This document shows positions 16,140 through 24,327 of a DNA stretch of 32,257 nucleotides, piece after piece. The position numbers were made by a program, and so were the translations under genes. Origin of the DNA: Tannerella sp. GTDB lineage: Bacteria; Bacteroidota; Bacteroidia; Bacteroidales; Tannerellaceae. The notes below the pieces were generated by a model. The model was not told the DNA's origin. It saw only the letters and a list, made by a program, of their open reading frames with translations, and did not search any database. The first letter of the stretch is position 1. Each line of letters opens with the position of its first letter. The DNA lies in NCBI GenBank assembly GCA_031270465.1, contig JAISXP010000168.1, forward strand, positions 1 through 32,257. Reading direction: 5' to 3'.

Positions 16140-17699
16140 TTAATAGTCCTTGTAACCCGGATTCTGCACCAGGTTCTCGTTCACTTCCAGTTCGCGTTTC
16201 TGGAAGGCGTAGACCAGACGTTCCTGCGTCACCTGGAAGGCGCCGGGGAGGATCTGCGGGTCGAGCACCTTCATCCGTTCGCCGAAAGCGTTCATTACGC
16301 TTATTGCCTGTCCGGTGCGTATCAGGTCTGTCCAGCGGTGATTCTCGAATGCCAGTTCGTGGCGCATTTCGTCGGAAACCTTCTGCTTGTCGACCGACGT
16401 CAGGGCAGGCAGTCCGGCGCGTGTGCGCACCTGGTTGATCCAGGGCAGCGCTTCCGCGTTCTTGCCCTGTTCCACCAGACATTCGGCCAGCAGCAGCAGT
16501 GCTCCACCATAGCGATAAACAGGGAAGTTGTCGCCCGTCCGCAACCCATAGTTATAGGGCGGATGGTAGTATTTCCTTACGAAATACCGGAAGACTTTCC
16601 CTTCGGGGACGGCATATCCCTTCGGCTCGGCAAGATTCTCGAACGTAAACTGTTCGCCGTCTGCAATTCCTTCGGCCACGGCAATGGACACCGACAGACG
16701 CAAATCGCCCTCTTCGTAGGAATCAATCATTTCCTGCGTGGGCACGCTCCAGCCACCGGAGGTGTAGGCATAGTTGTTGGCGCTGATACCCATCAGCAGC
16801 TCGTTGTTGTTGCATTTGGGAATCTGGCGCCATGTCAAGTCGTTGTGCAGGCCGCCGTCGCCGTCGAGATACTGGATTTCAAAAATGGATTCCTTTCCGT
16901 TTTTGTTCCCTAAGCTGTAGATGTCGGCGTAATCGTCTTCGAGCGCATAGTTCATGCGGGTGACGTCGAGCAGATCCTGCTCTGCCTTGGCGTATTCGCG
17001 GGACGGCTTGGACATGTAGGCGTAAGCCCTCAAGACTTTTGCCGCGCCCATCGTAGCCCTGCCCGACTGCGGGAAGGAAGTGGCGACCGGTATGCCGAGC
17101 GTGATGGATTCGCTCACGTCGGCGATGATCTGGTCGTACACCGCTTCCACCGTGGAATTGGGGAGGAACGACTCCGCTTCGTTAGTCACTTCGTGAAGCA
17201 TCAGCGGCACAGGCCCCCAGTGGGTGGCCAGGTCAAAATAGAAGAACGCGCGCAGGAAGAGCGCTTCGGCGCGTACCTTCGCCTTTTCGGCGTCGGTCAG
17301 TTCCGAAGCATCCAGGCGATCGAGCGCGGTATTGACCCGCGAGATACCTGAATAAAGCTCGTTATAACGGGTGTTGATCCAGTTGCCGGTCGTTTCGTCA
17401 TCGAGAAACAGGCCGATTACTTCGGTGCTCAGGTACGGCCCGCGGTCGCCCGAGTAGCGGGTGAAGTGGGCATTGTCCGAACGCATCTCGTCCATGATCA
17501 TACCGTTTGCGGTCAAAGTACGCACTCGTTGGTAGGCGCCTATCAGAGCCTGGTCGAAATGCGTCGACGTTTTATAAAACGTGTTCGACGTGACGGATGT
17601 TTCGGGATAGATTTCCAGGAAACTGTCCGAACAGGAAGCGAGGGAGAAAATCCCTGCAATGGCAATGAATAATATTGTCTTTTTCATATTTCTAATCAT
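16140..17699 (-). CDS. SusD-like (RagB/SusD) surface glycan-binding lipoprotein, PUL2
   Basis: This 519-residue lipoprotein has a lipobox SLASC (Cys23), and the mature N-terminus CSDSFLEIYPET is typical. EALFLRAFFYFDLATHWGPVP (about 144-164) and the C-terminal ENHRWTDLIRTGQA are the characteristic SusD segments, and it ends VQNPGYKDY. Translation may start at Met1 (17699), 6 bp after the SusC2 stop, or at Met5 (17687), which gives the standard MKKTILF signal start. It pairs with SusC2 to capture and hand over ligand at the cell surface. It is followed by the palindromic repeats and then the rhamnosidase gene. The call is secure; ligand unknown. Confidence 0.96.
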   Translation of the reverse strand: MIRNMKKTILFIAIAGIFSLASCSDSFLEIYPETSVTSNTFYKTSTHFDQALIGAYQRVRTLTANGMIMDEMRSDNAHFTRYSGDRGPYLSTEVIGLFLDDETTGNWINTRYNELYSGISRVNTALDRLDASELTDAEKAKVRAEALFLRAFFYFDLATHWGPVPLMLHEVTNEAESFLPNSTVEAVYDQIIADVSESITLGIPVATSFPQSGRATMGAAKVLRAYAYMSKPSREYAKAEQDLLDVTRMNYALEDDYADIYSLGNKNGKESIFEIQYLDGDGGLHNDLTWRQIPKCNNNELLMGISANNYAYTSGGWSVPTQEMIDSYEEGDLRLSVSIAVAEGIADGEQFTFENLAEPKGYAVPEGKVFRYFVRKYYHPPYNYGLRTGDNFPVYRYGGALLLLAECLVEQGKNAEALPWINQVRTRAGLPALTSVDKQKVSDEMRHELAFENHRWTDLIRTGQAISVMNAFGERMKVLDPQILPGAFQVTQERLVYAFQKRELEVNENLVQNPGYKDY

Positions 17700-17705
17700 T
17701 TTAAA

Positions 17706-20700
17706 TTAAAACTTTAAGTTTACGCCCACACTGAAAACCCTCGCTGTGGGATAGGAACTGCTGTCTATACCCTGGCGCAGTCCGTCGGAACCGTTGTTGT
17801 TCACTTCCGGATTCATGCCGGAATAGTTGGTCAGTGTCAAGATATTCTGTCCGCTTAGGAATACACGCAGGCTGTTGATGTACGGATTCACCTTGAACGG
17901 GACGGTATAGCCGACGGTGAGGTTTTTCACCATCAGATACGAGCCGTCGAACACCCAGCGGGTGTTGTTGTAGCGGAACAGTTCGGTCGTTCCTGCGCGG
18001 GTGCGCGGGATGTTGCCCTGTCCGGGATTGCTTTCCGAACGCCAGCGCTCGGCTACTTCCTTGGTCACGTTGAACACGCCGTCGATATTTTCCGTCCACT
18101 CCAGCTGGCCGTCGATGATGTCGCCGCCCACGGCTCCGGCTATCACGATGCCGGCATCGAACTGTTTGTACGAGAATTCGTTGGTGATGCCGTAGAGGAA
18201 GTCGGGATTCGGGTTGCCGATAAACGTGCGGTCACTCATGTCGATGATATTGTCGCCGTTCAGGTCTTTCATTCGCGCGGTGCCGACCATCGAAGAGGCA
18301 TGTTTCGGCCCGGCTTCGTATTCGGCCTGCGTCATGAACACGCCGTCGTAGATGTATCCGTAGAACAGTCCCAGCGGCTGGCCTACTTCCGTACGGTTAT
18401 AGTCACCCTGGTTTGCATTTCCGCCGATGGGCGTATCGTTCGTGCCCAGTTTGACGGCCTTGTTGCGGTTGAACGTAATGTTGACGTTGGTATTCCACTT
18501 GAATTCACCTACCATATTGCGTGTTTCCAGTCCAAATTCGTGTCCCCAGAAATGGAACTCGCCGATATTGGAACGGATGGTGCTGAAACCGGCCTGATTG
18601 GGGATGTCGATATTGTAGAGGAATCCGTCGGTTTTCTTCCAGTAATAATCGTACACAAAGAAGATGCGGTCGTTGAACAGTCCCAGATCCAGTCCGAGGT
18701 CGTACTGTTCGGTCGTTTCCCACGTCAGTCCGCTGTTTCCGATGCGGCTGGGTGCACGTCCGGCGGCAATGGAGTTGTTGATGATGTAATTGGCAGATGT
18801 GACTTCCGGAATCCATTCGTAGTTACCTATTTCATAGTTCCCCAACTTGCCGTAGCTGCCCCTGACTTTCAGATAGCTCAGCTTGTCAATATTCGACAGG
18901 AACTCTTCGTCGGAAGCAATCCATCCGAGCGAGACGGAAGGGAAGTTCGCCCATTTGCTCAAAGGCCCGAAACGGGAGCAGCCGTCGCGTCTGAACGATG
19001 CCGAGAGCAGGTATTTCCCCATGTAATCGTAATTGAACCGCGCCAGATACGAAATCATCGACCATTCGCCTTTCCCGCTGTCGGAGCCGGCGTCGGCTAC
19101 CCGACTGGATGCGGCCGTAAACCAGGAAACTTCATCGTCGGGATAGTTCGAGGCATTGATTCGCGCCCTTTCATCCGCCGTTTTCTGCGTGGTATATCCC
19201 AGCAGCACGTCGAAGTGATGTTTGTCGGCAAAGGTTTTGTCGTAGTTCAGCGTGTTTTCCACCAGCCAGTTCAAATGTTTCCGGGTGTCGTAGCGTCCGG
19301 TTGCAGGCTTGGGCGGAGCAGAGAACATGCCGCCGTTGACTTCGGAAGGTACCCATTCCTGATAGGTGCGGTTGAAAATTTCCATGTTGCCGCTCAGGCG
19401 GTATTTCAGGCCGTCGATCAGTTTGATTTCCGTATAGAGATTGTTCCGGCTGATGGCCATTGTCGAAGGCGTTTTCCGTTCCTGCAGCACAAGATAGTAA
19501 TTCGCATTGGCAAACATGCCCGGAGGCGAATACGAAATCGGATAGGTGCCGTCGTCGTTTTTGTATTTCAGCTGCGGGTCCATCAGGAACGACGAGCCGA
19601 TGATATTGCGTCCGTTGCCGATACCCGGCGTAATCTGTCCCTTCATGTACGAAGCCGAGACGTTCAGCCCGAAAGTGATGCGTTCCGTAGCGTCGAAGCG
19701 GTTGTTCGCGCGAGCGTTGAAGCGCTCGGAATAGGTGTTCAGCACTACGCCTTCGGTCTTGTTGTAGCCTACACTGACCGACGATTTGACTTTTTCGGTG
19801 CCGGAGGTAAGCGACAGGTTGTAGTTTTGTGTTTTGGCCGTTCTCAGCAGCACGTCGAACCAGTCCGTTCCTTCCTGCACGCTTTCGGGATTCCGGTACA
19901 CGTCGGGCACGCCGCCGGTGTAGCCTTCATAGAGTGCGGCATCTTCGTAATATTCTTTCTTGAACTGCGCAAATTCCTGTGCGTTCATCACGTCCGGCCG
20001 TCCTCTTTCGCCCGTATTCTGCCATCCGACATTGGCGCTGAATTCGATATTCGTCTTTCCGGCTTTGGCGGATTTGGTCGTGATCAGGATGACGCCGTTA
20101 GCTGCACGCGACCCGTACAGCGCCGCCGATGCTGCATCTTTCAGGATGGTGATGTTCTCGATTTCGTCGGGGCTTAGCGTCTCCATTCCGGTTGTGGACG
20201 GGAAGCCGTCGATGACTACGAGCGGCGAGTTGCCGCCGTTGGGCGAAGCCTGTCCGCGAATACGGAACGTCAGACCGGCGTTAGGCTCTCCGTTGGCCTG
20301 ATAGATCTGTACGCCGGAGAATTTCCCCTGTAACTTTTGCCCGATATTGGAAACCGGCATGTCCGAAAGTTCGTCGGTATTCAACTTGCTCATGGCGCCG
20401 GTGACGGAACGGGCTTTCTGCGTACCGTAGGCTACGACGATGACTTCATCCAATGCTTTCGCATCCTCTACGAGCTTGATTATAAGAGATTTGCCCCCCC
20501 CCGTGGATAATACGCTGATTTCCTGGGTGATGTATCCAACGAAGGATACCTGCAGCACGGCATTGTCGGCCACGGTCAGCGAGAAGTTTCCGTCCAGATC
20601 GGTCACTGCGCCGTTGGTTGTGCCTTTTTCGATGACGTTCGCACCGATAATGGTTTCGCCCCGGACGTCGGTGACCGTGCCGGTGATTCGCTTGCCGGAC

Positions 20701-21107
20701 TGCTGCAGCCCGGTTACGTCGTACGGCGCGGCATGCTGCTGTTTCGAAAGAACAATGTACTTGTTCTGAAATTCATAGTTGACGTCCGTATTCAGGAAAG
20801 TTTCGTCGAGGAATGCAAGCAGATTCCCGGATTTGTTTTTCAGATGGACGACGCGCTCCACATCGACATCGTTATTGCGGAACAGTACCAGAAAATCCGT
20901 TTGATTTTCTATGACCGAAATAAGTTGTCGTACACTAATGTCGTTCGTTGCCAGCCGTATATTGACGGTCTGTGCATCCAGATTTTCTGCAATCAACTGC
21001 AACGAACACGCAAATAATAGAAAAACCGATGTTTTCATGACTCTGAATAATTCTTTAAGATAAAGATTTTTAATGATAAAGAATCGCAATAATTTTTTAA
21101 AATTCAT
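17706..21107 (-). CDS. SusC-type TonB-dependent transducer with N-terminal STN domain, PUL2
   Basis: This 1133-residue protein is a receptor of the signalling type. A signal anchor around MKTSVFLLFACSLQLIAENL (24-43) is followed by an STN domain (about 48-119), a carboxypeptidase-regulatory-like domain (about 140-212), the ALDEVIVVAYGTQKA segment (218-232), the plug with LVVIDGFPS and LYGSRAANGVILITT (330-344), and the barrel ending VNLKF. The STN domain is the part that contacts a FecR-type anti-sigma factor, and fecR is the next gene upstream. The start may be 21107 or the internal Met24 at 21038; related Bacteroides proteins often carry a similar extension ending in a VMK-type start. A G9 tract lies in the linker at about residues 202-205. 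It imports, and signals the presence of, the PUL2 substrate. Confidence 0.95.
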   Translation of the reverse strand: MNFKKLLRFFIIKNLYLKELFRVMKTSVFLLFACSLQLIAENLDAQTVNIRLATNDISVRQLISVIENQTDFLVLFRNNDVDVERVVHLKNKSGNLLAFLDETFLNTDVNYEFQNKYIVLSKQQHAAPYDVTGLQQSGKRITGTVTDVRGETIIGANVIEKGTTNGAVTDLDGNFSLTVADNAVLQVSFVGYITQEISVLSTGGGKSLIIKLVEDAKALDEVIVVAYGTQKARSVTGAMSKLNTDELSDMPVSNIGQKLQGKFSGVQIYQANGEPNAGLTFRIRGQASPNGGNSPLVVIDGFPSTTGMETLSPDEIENITILKDAASAALYGSRAANGVILITTKSAKAGKTNIEFSANVGWQNTGERGRPDVMNAQEFAQFKKEYYEDAALYEGYTGGVPDVYRNPESVQEGTDWFDVLLRTAKTQNYNLSLTSGTEKVKSSVSVGYNKTEGVVLNTYSERFNARANNRFDATERITFGLNVSASYMKGQITPGIGNGRNIIGSSFLMDPQLKYKNDDGTYPISYSPPGMFANANYYLVLQERKTPSTMAISRNNLYTEIKLIDGLKYRLSGNMEIFNRTYQEWVPSEVNGGMFSAPPKPATGRYDTRKHLNWLVENTLNYDKTFADKHHFDVLLGYTTQKTADERARINASNYPDDEVSWFTAASSRVADAGSDSGKGEWSMISYLARFNYDYMGKYLLSASFRRDGCSRFGPLSKWANFPSVSLGWIASDEEFLSNIDKLSYLKVRGSYGKLGNYEIGNYEWIPEVTSANYIINNSIAAGRAPSRIGNSGLTWETTEQYDLGLDLGLFNDRIFFVYDYYWKKTDGFLYNIDIPNQAGFSTIRSNIGEFHFWGHEFGLETRNMVGEFKWNTNVNITFNRNKAVKLGTNDTPIGGNANQGDYNRTEVGQPLGLFYGYIYDGVFMTQAEYEAGPKHASSMVGTARMKDLNGDNIIDMSDRTFIGNPNPDFLYGITNEFSYKQFDAGIVIAGAVGGDIIDGQLEWTENIDGVFNVTKEVAERWRSESNPGQGNIPRTRAGTTELFRYNNTRWVFDGSYLMVKNLTVGYTVPFKVNPYINSLRVFLSGQNILTLTNYSGMNPEVNNNGSDGLRQGIDSSSYPTARVFSVGVNLKF
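20494..20502 (-). repeat. G9 homopolymer tract inside the susC2 coding sequence
   Basis: Nine consecutive C on the plus strand are nine G on the coding strand, encoding the Thr-Gly-Gly-Gly of VLSTGGGKSL (about residues 199-208). The tract lies at the end of the carboxypeptidase-regulatory-like domain, before the plug. Loss or gain of one base would shift the frame and remove plug and barrel. The frame as given is intact. Confidence 0.9.
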
Positions 21108-21252
21108 ACTTTTGTTTGTTTTAAGTGAATACTAATTTATAAACTACTGTGTTTGTTTGGTTTGGCTGCGGCAAGGCGCTTTCACTGCCTGTCGTGGCAT
21201 TTTGTTTTACAATGTTTTTTCTCATAGGCGTTAATGTTTAAAATTTGACATG

Positions 21253-22230
21253 TTATTTGATAATTGTTATGGTATTGTTTTCTTCGTCGATCATCATTCT
21301 GAATCTGTGGATTTGCTGCATGAGGCGGAGTATTTCGCGGAGGCCGTCGCGCTGACGGAATTTCACGGTGTAGCGCCATTGCAGCATGGCGGCGTCTTTC
21401 ATGTCGATGCGTATGTCGTAATACAGTTCCAGTTTTTTCAGTATGTTTTCGAACGTTTCGTTTTCGAAGCTGTATATGCCTTTTATCCAGAGGAAATAGT
21501 TGTGGTCGGGAATTTCCGTTACCGATATGTTGCTTCCTCTGACGGTGGCTTCGTCGTTTGGCTGGAGGATGGCGGTCGAGGTGTCGTTTCCGCGGGCAGA
21601 CACTTGCAGGCTGCCTTCCACGAGGCTGATGCGGCTGAAGGCTTCGCCCGGATAGCTGTACATGTTGAACGACGTGCCCAGCACCTTGACTTCCATGTTG
21701 CCGGAGGATACGATAAACGGTTTTTCGGTGTCCCGCGCCACGTCGAACCATGCTTCGCCTTCGAGGGCGACGCGCCTTTCGCCGCGGCGGAATGTGGTGG
21801 GATAGGTGAGTGTCGTGCGGGCGTTCATCCAGACGACGGTGCCGTCGGCCAGCGTCAGGCTTATCCGCTGTCCGGCCGGGACATGGAGAGTCTGCACGGT
21901 TTCGTCCGCGGCGTTATCCGCCGAAAAATAAAGGTATGCGGCAGTCCACGTCCCGAGCGTCAGGCAAAGGATGGCGGCGGCGTAGCGAAGCGTGTGACTC
22001 CGCCGCCGGGCAACCGACTTGCGCCTGCGTTCGCCGACGAATGCGTCATAGCCGGCGCGCGTCTTCCCGGCGTCGCCCTCGACCGGAGCAAGTGCAAGCA
22101 GCGCAAGCAAATGCTGATGACGGATGAACGTCGCTTTCAATGCCGCATCCTCTTCAGCCCTGCGCAGCAACTCCAGTCGCTCGCCGAGGGACAGTTCGCC
22201 CTGAAAATATTTTCGTACCGATTCTTCCAT
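21253..22230 (-). CDS. FecR-family anti-sigma factor with C-terminal DUF4974
   Basis: This 325-residue inner-membrane protein has a cytoplasmic N-terminus (about 1-80), which should hold the sigma factor, and one transmembrane helix (about 82-103, LRYAAAILCLTLGTWTAAYLY less its ends). A periplasmic FecR domain (about 113-205) includes VPAGQRISLTLADGTVVWMNA and LEGEAWFDVARD. DUF4974 (about 250-324), which is expected to meet the STN domain of the receptor, includes YSFENETFENILKKLELYY. It lies between the sigma gene (201 bp upstream) and susC2 (145 bp downstream), the standard order of this signalling cassette. It should transmit ligand occupancy of SusC2 to the sigma factor, possibly by regulated proteolysis. 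Confidence 0.95.
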   Translation of the reverse strand: MEESVRKYFQGELSLGERLELLRRAEEDAALKATFIRHQHLLALLALAPVEGDAGKTRAGYDAFVGERRRKSVARRRSHTLRYAAAILCLTLGTWTAAYLYFSADNAADETVQTLHVPAGQRISLTLADGTVVWMNARTTLTYPTTFRRGERRVALEGEAWFDVARDTEKPFIVSSGNMEVKVLGTSFNMYSYPGEAFSRISLVEGSLQVSARGNDTSTAILQPNDEATVRGSNISVTEIPDHNYFLWIKGIYSFENETFENILKKLELYYDIRIDMKDAAMLQWRYTVKFRQRDGLREILRLMQQIHRFRMMIDEENNTITIIK

Positions 22231-22431
22231 TCAGAAATTCAAAATTCAAGATTCAAAAGTTCAAAGATTCAAGAGTTTTCTGCAGGAACGCCTCATGTAT
22301 CGATAGAACAGTTTATCCCGTGCATAGTATATATACGTATGAGGAGCAGAAATCCGCCAAAAGAGAGTGAAAAAAAATGCATAAATCTTTTTTGAAGTGT
22401 TCCGGGCTTCAAGCGCGTGTGTTTTTTGCGC
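22231..22431. other. 201-bp sigma-fecR spacer with short TTCAA-type repeats
   Basis: No gene is visible. Positions 22236-22274 are a run of imperfect ATTCAAR units on the plus strand. Its 13-mer TTCAAAGATTCAA (22260-22272) recurs in inverse orientation at 26907-26919 over the M14 stop codon. The rest is AT-rich and includes TATATATACGTAT near 22327. No -7 box for fecR is evident. The spacer may have arisen from simple-repeat expansion. Confidence 0.45.
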
Positions 22432-23022
22432 CTACAGATAAAACGCGAACAGCAGCAGGGGCAGGCAGTCTTTCAGTTCCTGTTTCAGTTTGCGGTAGGC
22501 GATGCTCATCTGCGTTTCGACGGTGTTGACGGAGATGTTCATTTCGAGGGCAATGTCTTTCTGTCTTTTTCCTTCGAACTTGTTTTTCAAGAAGATATCC
22601 CTGCACTTTTCGGGTAGCGTATTGATGGCGCGCATAACCAGTTCTTCGATGTCCGTTTCGGGCGGCAGGAGGTCATGGTCGAACGCTTCGAGCGAATCGA
22701 ATTTCATCTGCATTTCGCGGCGAAACGTTTCCTGTATGGCGTCTTCCGCTTCACGCACAACAATCTGATGGCGGATGAAGTCGATGCACCTGTTCTTGAT
22801 ACTCGTGAAAAGAATCGCCAGCAGATGATTCCGCCTGTAAAGGGAATGGCTCCGCGTTTCCCATATTTCGGCAAAAGCATCCTGTACAATGTTTTCCGCA
22901 TCTTCGCGGGAAACAATGTATTCGCACGCAAAGCGAACCATCCCGGGATAGTGAGACCGATAGATATTCTCGAAATTATCCCGGAAAAGCTGTTCCGTAT
23001 TTTTCACTTCGTCCTTTTCCAT
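22432..23022 (-). CDS. ECF RNA polymerase sigma factor (Bacteroides expansion family type)
   Basis: I take the ATG at 23022 (MEKDEVKNTEQLFRDNF), giving 196 residues, the usual length. The frame is open 165 bp further upstream, but that extension is AT-rich and unlike the family. Region 2 (about 13-84) includes ENIVQDAFAEIWE (43-55), the -10 recognition helix. Region 4 (about 127-181) includes LPEKCRDIFLKNKFEG and the HTH QKDIALEMNISVNTVETQM. The hydrophobic C-terminus LLLFAFYL is common in this Bacteroidota group. It is the first gene of PUL2, with FecR, STN-SusC, SusD and GH78 downstream, and should activate that operon when released by FecR. Confidence 0.95.
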   Translation of the reverse strand: MEKDEVKNTEQLFRDNFENIYRSHYPGMVRFACEYIVSREDAENIVQDAFAEIWETRSHSLYRRNHLLAILFTSIKNRCIDFIRHQIVVREAEDAIQETFRREMQMKFDSLEAFDHDLLPPETDIEELVMRAINTLPEKCRDIFLKNKFEGKRQKDIALEMNISVNTVETQMSIAYRKLKQELKDCLPLLLFAFYL

Positions 23023-23039
23023 TCTGTCATTTGATTTTG

Positions 23040-23047
23040 CAAAGTTA
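23040..23047 (-). promoter_or_regulatory. Candidate -7 box for the sigma factor gene
   Basis: The minus strand reads TAACTTTG, matching TAnnTTTG. It lies only 17 bp upstream of the chosen ATG, so transcription would start about 10 bases before translation, an unusually short leader. No clear TTTG is present at the -33 position. A sequence match this short may be chance. Confidence 0.4.
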
Positions 23048-23194
23048 GAATTTTCCGCTGTAAAATGAAAATTCGGGAATAAGAAATCTTTTTTCCGTAT
23101 ATTTATTGTACGTGAGACAAAGATGTTCACTGACACACGGAACGCCTTCTCCCCTACCCGCCCGAACAGGAAATAAAAATCCCACAAAAATGGT

Positions 23195-23226
23195 ATTGCA
23201 GGATATAAAGCGCACCTCTACCTTTG
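23195..23226 (+). promoter_or_regulatory. Candidate promoter for the PstS-like gene
   Basis: TACCTTTG at 23219-23226 matches the Bacteroides -7 consensus. ATTG at 23195-23198 gives a -33 element with a 20-base spacer. Transcription would begin near 23233, leaving a leader of about 80 nt before the ATG at 23313. The sigma factor gene is divergent, so the 290-bp space serves both directions. Confidence 0.5.
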
Positions 23227-23312
23227 CTGCCGAAAAAAACAGTGACAAATTATGACGGCTTGTGCATACATAGTTATAATAATACAAATAAAGTTATGTA
23301 AATAGATTAAAT

Positions 23313-24242
23313 ATGAAAACAGTAAACTTATTTTTAGTGGCAGCGCTCGCAGGCGCAGCAGCAATCAATCCGGCAAAAGCCGATGGCGGCGATGAAAATC
23401 GCCAAGTGATATACATCGAAAGTGCAAAGTATACTTTGCCGCTGGTCGAAAAGTGGATCACGGAATATAACAGGACGAACCCCGACGTGCAGGTCAAACA
23501 GGCCGGAAAAGACGCTAAAACCGTCGACCTCCGCATTGTCGCCAATGCAGAAGCCGACAACACCGGTGAGGACGGGAAAGCAATTACCTACGTGGGACGC
23601 AGCGCCCTCCTGCCCGTAACGGCGAAGGACAATCCCCTGCACGAACAGATCAGCAGGCGCAAATTCGGAAAAAAGGAACTGAAAAAACTCTTCTTCAGCG
23701 ACGATCTGTTCGAAGAGGAAAACGACAAAAAAGACCCGTTGCAGGAACAGCTGACCGTCTATTCGGGCAACAGCACAACGTCGGTCGCGCCTTTCTTCGC
23801 CTTGCACTTCGGCCAGACGATTGCCGGTTTCCGCGGTAAAAAAATCCTCGGCGACGACATCTACCTCCTCCAGGCCATCAGCAGAGATTCGACAGGCGTC
23901 ACGTTCAACAATCTGAGCTACATCTACGACCTGAAAGACCGGCAGCTCAAGGACGAAATCGCACTGCTTCCGCTGAATGTCAAGAAGGATCAGTTCGAAA
24001 TAATCCGGTCGGAAAACCTCGACGAGACGCTGTCGCTGCTCGAAAACGAGAAGGTCGAACTCGTACCCGTCCACCACATCGGATTTGCCTACGACGAACA
24101 GCCCGGCACGAAAGATTTCCTGAAATGGATTCTCACGGAAGGACAAAAATTCAACCACGAGTTCGGGTTCCTCCAACTGGACGAAAAGACATTGTCGTAC
24201 CAGAAAAAATATTTTGGCGGCAATCTGCTAACAACCAAATAA
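23313..24242 (+). CDS. PstS-like periplasmic substrate-binding protein
   Basis: This 309-residue exported protein has a signal peptide ending near NPAKA (residues 19-23). The remainder has the layout of the phosphate-binding-like (PBP) superfamily: a first lobe with QVIYIESAKYTLPLVEKWIT (31-50), a crossover with VYSGNSTTSVAPFFALHFG, and a late stretch DFLKWILTEGQKFNHEFGF (about 268-286) typical of PstS-like C-terminal helices. The exact PstS ligand motif is not obvious, so the ligand may be phosphate, another oxyanion or something else. No ABC permease or ATPase lies nearby. The next gene, on the same strand after a hairpin, is an M14 peptidase. The fold call is moderately secure, the role open. 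Confidence 0.72.
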   Translation: MKTVNLFLVAALAGAAAINPAKADGGDENRQVIYIESAKYTLPLVEKWITEYNRTNPDVQVKQAGKDAKTVDLRIVANAEADNTGEDGKAITYVGRSALLPVTAKDNPLHEQISRRKFGKKELKKLFFSDDLFEEENDKKDPLQEQLTVYSGNSTTSVAPFFALHFGQTIAGFRGKKILGDDIYLLQAISRDSTGVTFNNLSYIYDLKDRQLKDEIALLPLNVKKDQFEIIRSENLDETLSLLENEKVELVPVHHIGFAYDEQPGTKDFLKWILTEGQKFNHEFGFLQLDEKTLSYQKKYFGGNLLTTK

Positions 24243-24262
24243 ATTTTATACAATAAACAAAA

Positions 24263-24307
24263 GCGCCCTCCTCCGGCCCACGGGAATGGATTGCGGAGGA
24301 GGGGCGC
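24263..24307 (+). other. GC-rich hairpin between the PstS-like and M14 genes
   Basis: GCGCCCTCCTCCG (24263-24275) pairs with CGGAGGAGGGGCGC (24294-24307), one bulged G, around an 18-base loop. On the plus strand no T-run follows; on the minus strand TTTTGTTT does. It could attenuate transcription into the M14 gene, stabilise the upstream mRNA end, or be a repeat. The loop contains an upstream in-frame ATG (24286), which argues that translation of the peptidase starts after the hairpin. Confidence 0.6.
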
Positions 24308-24327
24308 AGACATTAAACAAATGTGAT

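Noticed and set aside
18300-20177. Plus-strand open frame of 625 codons
   Set aside because: It is antisense to susC2, whose motifs are all on the minus strand. The peptide has no recognisable domain and has the Arg/Val/Phe-rich look of a reverse-frame translation.
23334-24176. Minus-strand open frame of 280 codons
   Set aside because: It is a mirror of the PstS-like gene, which has a clear signal peptide, promoter and fold on the plus strand.
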